Assembly: GCA_000328365.1 (NCBI GenBank)
Contig: KB310616.1
Span: forward strand, 383,780-447,779
DNA from: Capitella teleta
Lineage: Eukaryota > Annelida > Polychaeta > Capitellidae
Direction: 5' to 3'
DNA: 64,000 nucleotides
Translations under genes and position numbers: made by a program
The notes under the pieces: generated by a model
The model's input: only the letters and a program-made list of their open reading frames with translations
Told to the model about the DNA's origin: nothing
Databases searched by the model: none
In this document: positions 60,862-64,000 of the stretch, in pieces
Layout of the letters: each line of letters opens with the position of its first letter
Position numbering within the stretch: the first letter of the stretch is position 1

Positions 60862-62159
60862 ATTTTGGTGGCTCCATTAATCAGCCAGCATCCGTAAGAG
60901 AGATAAAACGTTTCATTGAAACCAATTGTAGATAACAGAAATGATATGTACTTGGAAAGTGCTTCTCTCGTTGGATGTCGACATTCTAGCTTACAATTTA
61001 ACAATTTAAAGTGTTCAAGTATATTTAGGCCTGCAAAAAGAATTAAAAATTCGCAATAAATTAAATTAAATTTAGCTGTGCTGATTTTACAAGTTTGATG
61101 GCACACTAGCGCATAATAATTTGCTCTTCGTTGGGGCTTCACTTTATATATATAATATATATCGGTATATGAATTTTATCTTTGAAAAAGGGTGAAATCA
61201 TGACAGTCAGCGGTTTTATGAAAATATGATACACGAAAATGTTTAGTGACAGAGTTTGCAGTCCTCGTTGTGCTGTTCACAGATCCATTCACTTATCCAC
61301 CAAGTTTGAGCAATACTATTCTGACTGAATCGGACGCTATCCCACGACTAAGGATGCACGAATATCCAAATCCAATTTCCGGTATCGGAAATCCGAAAAC
61401 CGAATATCTGAATTGGTTTTACCGGTACATCAAAATTTTCGGCAATCCAGCCATGTGAACTGTTTACTACAGTAATAAGACTCACGGTCACTCACTCAGT
61501 GCTATATTGATTACGTCATGCATGTTTTTTTCAGAAGCATCTCATCATACAAGTGCTCAGGATTTTCTTGTATGTTTACGCAAATTGGAAGCAATGCCGG
61601 TCGATCGATATCACGGTCCACCCAGCGACAAATCACGCTGGCATGCCTAAGTGACCCAAACTGCTTCCATATCGGTTAGTAAACAAACGAACATTTCATT
61701 CGCCATATCATGACGTCTCCATTCCAGGAAAGCGATCGCACAAGCCACGTGACCTTGATATGCGTTATGATGTCGAAGGGGAGATATACCGTCATGATTC
61801 TGTGCGACGAAGTGACGTTATGATGTCAACGTTGAATCGTCTGCTCGATTACGCAATGACTTCAGACCCGTGATACAAACCTTTTGATGCCATATTTCGC
61901 TTTGCTCATTTCATTAGAGAGAATAAACAAAAACGACTCCGTATATTTGTTTTATACGTTTACGCGTGTCGTGTGTGTGATCTCAAATTCCAAGGTATTA
62001 ATATCACGTGACGATGAGTCGACAAATTAACATCACGTTGAAAAGTTTAACGTTTTACTTCTACTTTTCAATACTAATTATAATTATTCGAGTTCGGGTT
62101 TTGGGTATCCTCGGTTTACAGTGTAAACTATTGTAAGAATATCCAAGTGATATAAATTT
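60862..62159. other. No gene recognised; hAT-like MITE remnant
   Basis: Around 61345-61400 the sequence CTAAGGATGCACGAATATCC followed by a CCGGTATCGGAAATCCGAA run recalls the ends of hAT-type MITEs. No second end or 8-bp duplication could be confirmed. The rest is AT-rich with short frames. Confidence 0.3.
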
Positions 62160-62510
62160 ATACTTTAAACGTTTTATTCAAGATTACAGGGTGGAAACAA
62201 ATATTTCTACAAATTTAAAAGGAAACAACTGCAATGGAAAATTAATCAGAAAAAAACAAAGGAATTTACACACCAAATTAAACTCAAATGGAAATAACAA
62301 CAAAATAATTCATTTAATAGATAAACTTACTTCTTATCACAGAAGTCTCTCGCCTGGAGTCCCGCACACGCAGAGGCCTGCTGCCAAGCCTCGCGGGGCT
62401 TGGCGTCCGGAGTTCGGAACTCTCCCAAAACTAAACTTTAATTGCTAAATTCTCTACTTAGAACAGGATTGTCGCACGTGCCAGATTATACGCTTTGCTT
62501 ATATAGTTGC
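62160..62510 (-). repeat. Promoter-like terminal-repeat module, left copy
   Basis: Read on -: CTATATAAGC near 62500, a GC-rich part with hairpin GCCAAGCC/GGCTTGGC, then CAGGCGAGAGACTT, GAAGTAAGTTTATCTATTAA and a TTCCATTT block, with AATAAA near the end. The core is homologous to the + module at 63890-64000. Layout (TATA, transcribed part, AATAAA) fits a long terminal repeat or another repeated transcription unit; the family is not determined. Confidence 0.45.
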
Positions 62511-62733
62511 ATGCACGCGCTAAAGAATTTGCCAAGGGGCCATCTGTACTGAAGCTTAAATCCTTCTTTTACAACAAAACTATTAACGATTAAATTAAAC
62601 ATTCATTAATGATTATAATCCACCCTATACTAATAATATAAGCACATCGAAATTAATGATTATATTGAAGGACGTGGCCGTCATCGGAGCCTTGAATCAT
62701 TCGTAGGGGGGGTCATGTCCTTCACACTTCTCA

Positions 62734-62737
<4 letters not shown>

Positions 62738-62765
<28 letters not shown>
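62738..62765. repeat. Poly(T) run of 28
   Basis: A homopolymer ending in CAG. It may be the reverse-strand tail of a retroposed sequence; no body was recognised. Confidence 0.9.
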
Positions 62766-62812
62766 CAGATTCGATGCACATCAAATCTCACTTGACACAC
62801 ACAAAACTCACC

Positions 62813-62926
62813 ATGGGAAAGAGAAGTGCGAAACCAAAGCGAAGCGAAGGAGCGGCAAAAACACAACACAAAACAAACGACGTGGCGGACAAGTGCATGA
62901 AGTATTTAAGCGACGGAGCAGTATAA
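62813..62926 (+). CDS. Small basic ORF with optimal start context
   Basis: CACCATGG start; 37 codons reading MGKRSAKPKRSEGAAKTQHK and ending LSDGAV, then a stop. It is strongly basic and Lys-rich. It could be a short protein, the first exon of a longer one, or chance. It lies between the two divergent modules at the right end of the window. Confidence 0.3.
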   Translation: MGKRSAKPKRSEGAAKTQHKTNDVADKCMKYLSDGAV

Positions 62927-63889
62927 GTAGAGTACACTGGTATACACTCAACGTACTGAAAGTAATATATAAGTTAGTTCGTTGTAAAGCACAGTTTAGG
63001 ATATATCGCCCGTAGGAATCCGGCGATCGAAGTGGTGTTGTGGTGATGACAGCAGCAGTACGAGCGGGTGCTGGTGGCGTGCATGTGTCATGGGCGTAGC
63101 AGTGAAAGACTCTGTGGGGGGGGGGGGAGAGAGAATAAAAACGCGCCGACACAGGAACACTCGAAAGAGTTGAAGTCCAACACTGTAGTCATTGTTTCTA
63201 TCGCGGAGCATACACCAGAGGAATTCTCCAACACGCGTTGATATCTACAGTGAAATTCGTCATTCGTGACGCATCCATCCCTTGGTTCTTCGCTGCATTC
63301 CGTCGTTCATACATAGTTACACTGACTGAACTGTTGTATTCACATTCCCAAGGTTCAATAATTAGACTTTGTGAATACTTGTTAATTAGTGAATATTCTC
63401 CCATAGCTGACACTGTGCCTTTAAATTTCTGAGATACTAGTAGACATTTTATGTGTCTACTGGCGTCAGGCGTGCATTACATCACAGCAATATCTGCTCA
63501 GTTTGCAGCGATTCAGAAGCATCTCGAATATTCTCTCTCAATTGGGACAAATCGAATTGGATTTACATTTCTGACCAATCATTGTTTTATGCTATACATA
63601 TCGTAATTTGCTTATTTGTGAATAAAATGACATCATGTAATGCAAATAAACAATTGCTATTACATTGTAATTATACAATGCTCACATTTAGTTGACATTA
63701 TCATAGGTGTGTTCTCTGTTAAGTATGTTTTTAGTATTGTTCAATTATTGTGAATTTGTTTCTAGAATTCTAGTGTCAATACATGTACTTATCAGTTTCA
63801 TCTATACCTTGAAACGAAACAATTATTATTGTATGGATGTGTGTATACATTTATTTTGAGACGTTAATTGAGTAATTATTGTTATTCTG
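62927..63889. other. Unassigned, between divergent modules
   Basis: Contains a G12 run near 63116-63127 and modest GC enrichment at 62990-63130. No recognised gene. It may be the interior or flank of the element to which the modules belong. Confidence 0.3.
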
Positions 63890-64000
63890 CTTATATATGC
63901 CGATATGACTTATATATGACTTCAGGCGAGAGACTTTGGTGTTGTGATTGTGAAGTAAGTTTATCTATTAAATTATATGTGCAATTTGTTAATTCCATTT
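63890..64000 (+). repeat. Promoter-like terminal-repeat module, right copy (runs off the window)
   Basis: TATA-like CTTATATATG occurs twice, followed by CAGGCGAGAGACTTTGG, GAAGTAAGTTTATCTATTAA and TTCCATTT. It matches the left module in order but in the opposite orientation. It is cut by the window edge. Confidence 0.45.

Noticed and set aside
62738-62768. Splice acceptor (poly-T then CAG)
   Set aside because: The tract is a 28-base homopolymer, so the match is uninformative, and no coding frame with homology follows.

Overview
This window is animal nuclear DNA: AT-rich, intron-containing, with microsatellites, a tRNA-derived SINE family, LINE and MITE remnants, and one 50-base assembly gap at 47408-47457. 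The recognisable genes are two nicotinic acetylcholine receptor (nAChR) alpha-type subunits, an SLC22A18-like MFS transporter and an innexin. An innexin carrying the YYQWVP motif, together with divergent paired nAChR genes, points to a protostome, most likely a spiralian (mollusc, annelid, brachiopod or relative). The phylum cannot be fixed from this sequence alone.

Left part, 1-29720. nAChR gene A runs on + (exons 3185-6140; its signal-peptide exon was not found). nAChR gene B runs on - (main exons 13104 down to 9326). They are tail-to-tail paralogues about 3.2 kb apart, separated by a long (AAT)n tract and a 32-bp minisatellite. A 43-nt exon at 29431-29473 (-) encodes the start of a signal peptide and has a strong splice donor. 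Its phase fits the first coding exon of gene B exactly. I therefore infer a 16.3-kb first intron for gene B, with the intronless SLC22A18-like gene (23564-24742, +) nested inside on the opposite strand. That intron also holds a LINE remnant split by a small inverted-repeat element, a candidate RFX/NRF1-type promoter and a TTAA-flanked MITE relative. A GC-rich promoter-like block with two CACGTG boxes and a TGACGTCA lies upstream of the 43-nt exon.

Middle part, 29720-47400. Two compact promoter/first-exon candidates lie at 31.3-31.5 kb (+, ETS and NRF1-like sites) and 32.2-32.36 kb (-, ETS and CRE-like site). A TTAA-flanked MITE sits at 33.6-34.0 kb. A complete single-exon innexin (37140-38354, -) has a TATA box upstream. 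Unassigned coding candidates lie at 39.36 kb (+) and 40.65-40.99 kb (-; two CRE octamers upstream). An intact SINE with a 14-bp target-site duplication is at 43.58 kb, and a TATA-driven first-exon candidate is at 46.6 kb (-).

Right part, 47460-64000. This part is mostly gene-poor. It holds a TATA box followed by nested hairpins (48.58-48.72 kb), a signal-peptide-like first exon (52302-52438, +), a second intact SINE (53.6-53.9 kb, -) and a truncated third copy, and several perfect palindromes. At the right edge two homologous promoter-like modules sit in divergent orientation.

The four firm genes do not form one pathway. Three act at cell membranes in signalling or transport: cation-selective ligand-gated channels (two subunits that could co-assemble) and gap-junction subunits. 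The fourth is a solute transporter. I found no convincing new multi-gene system. The most unusual items are the two nAChRs with a missing loop A tyrosine and an acidic residue at M2 4', the nested gene arrangement, the structured 48.6-kb locus, and the excess of RFX X-box and CRE palindromes.
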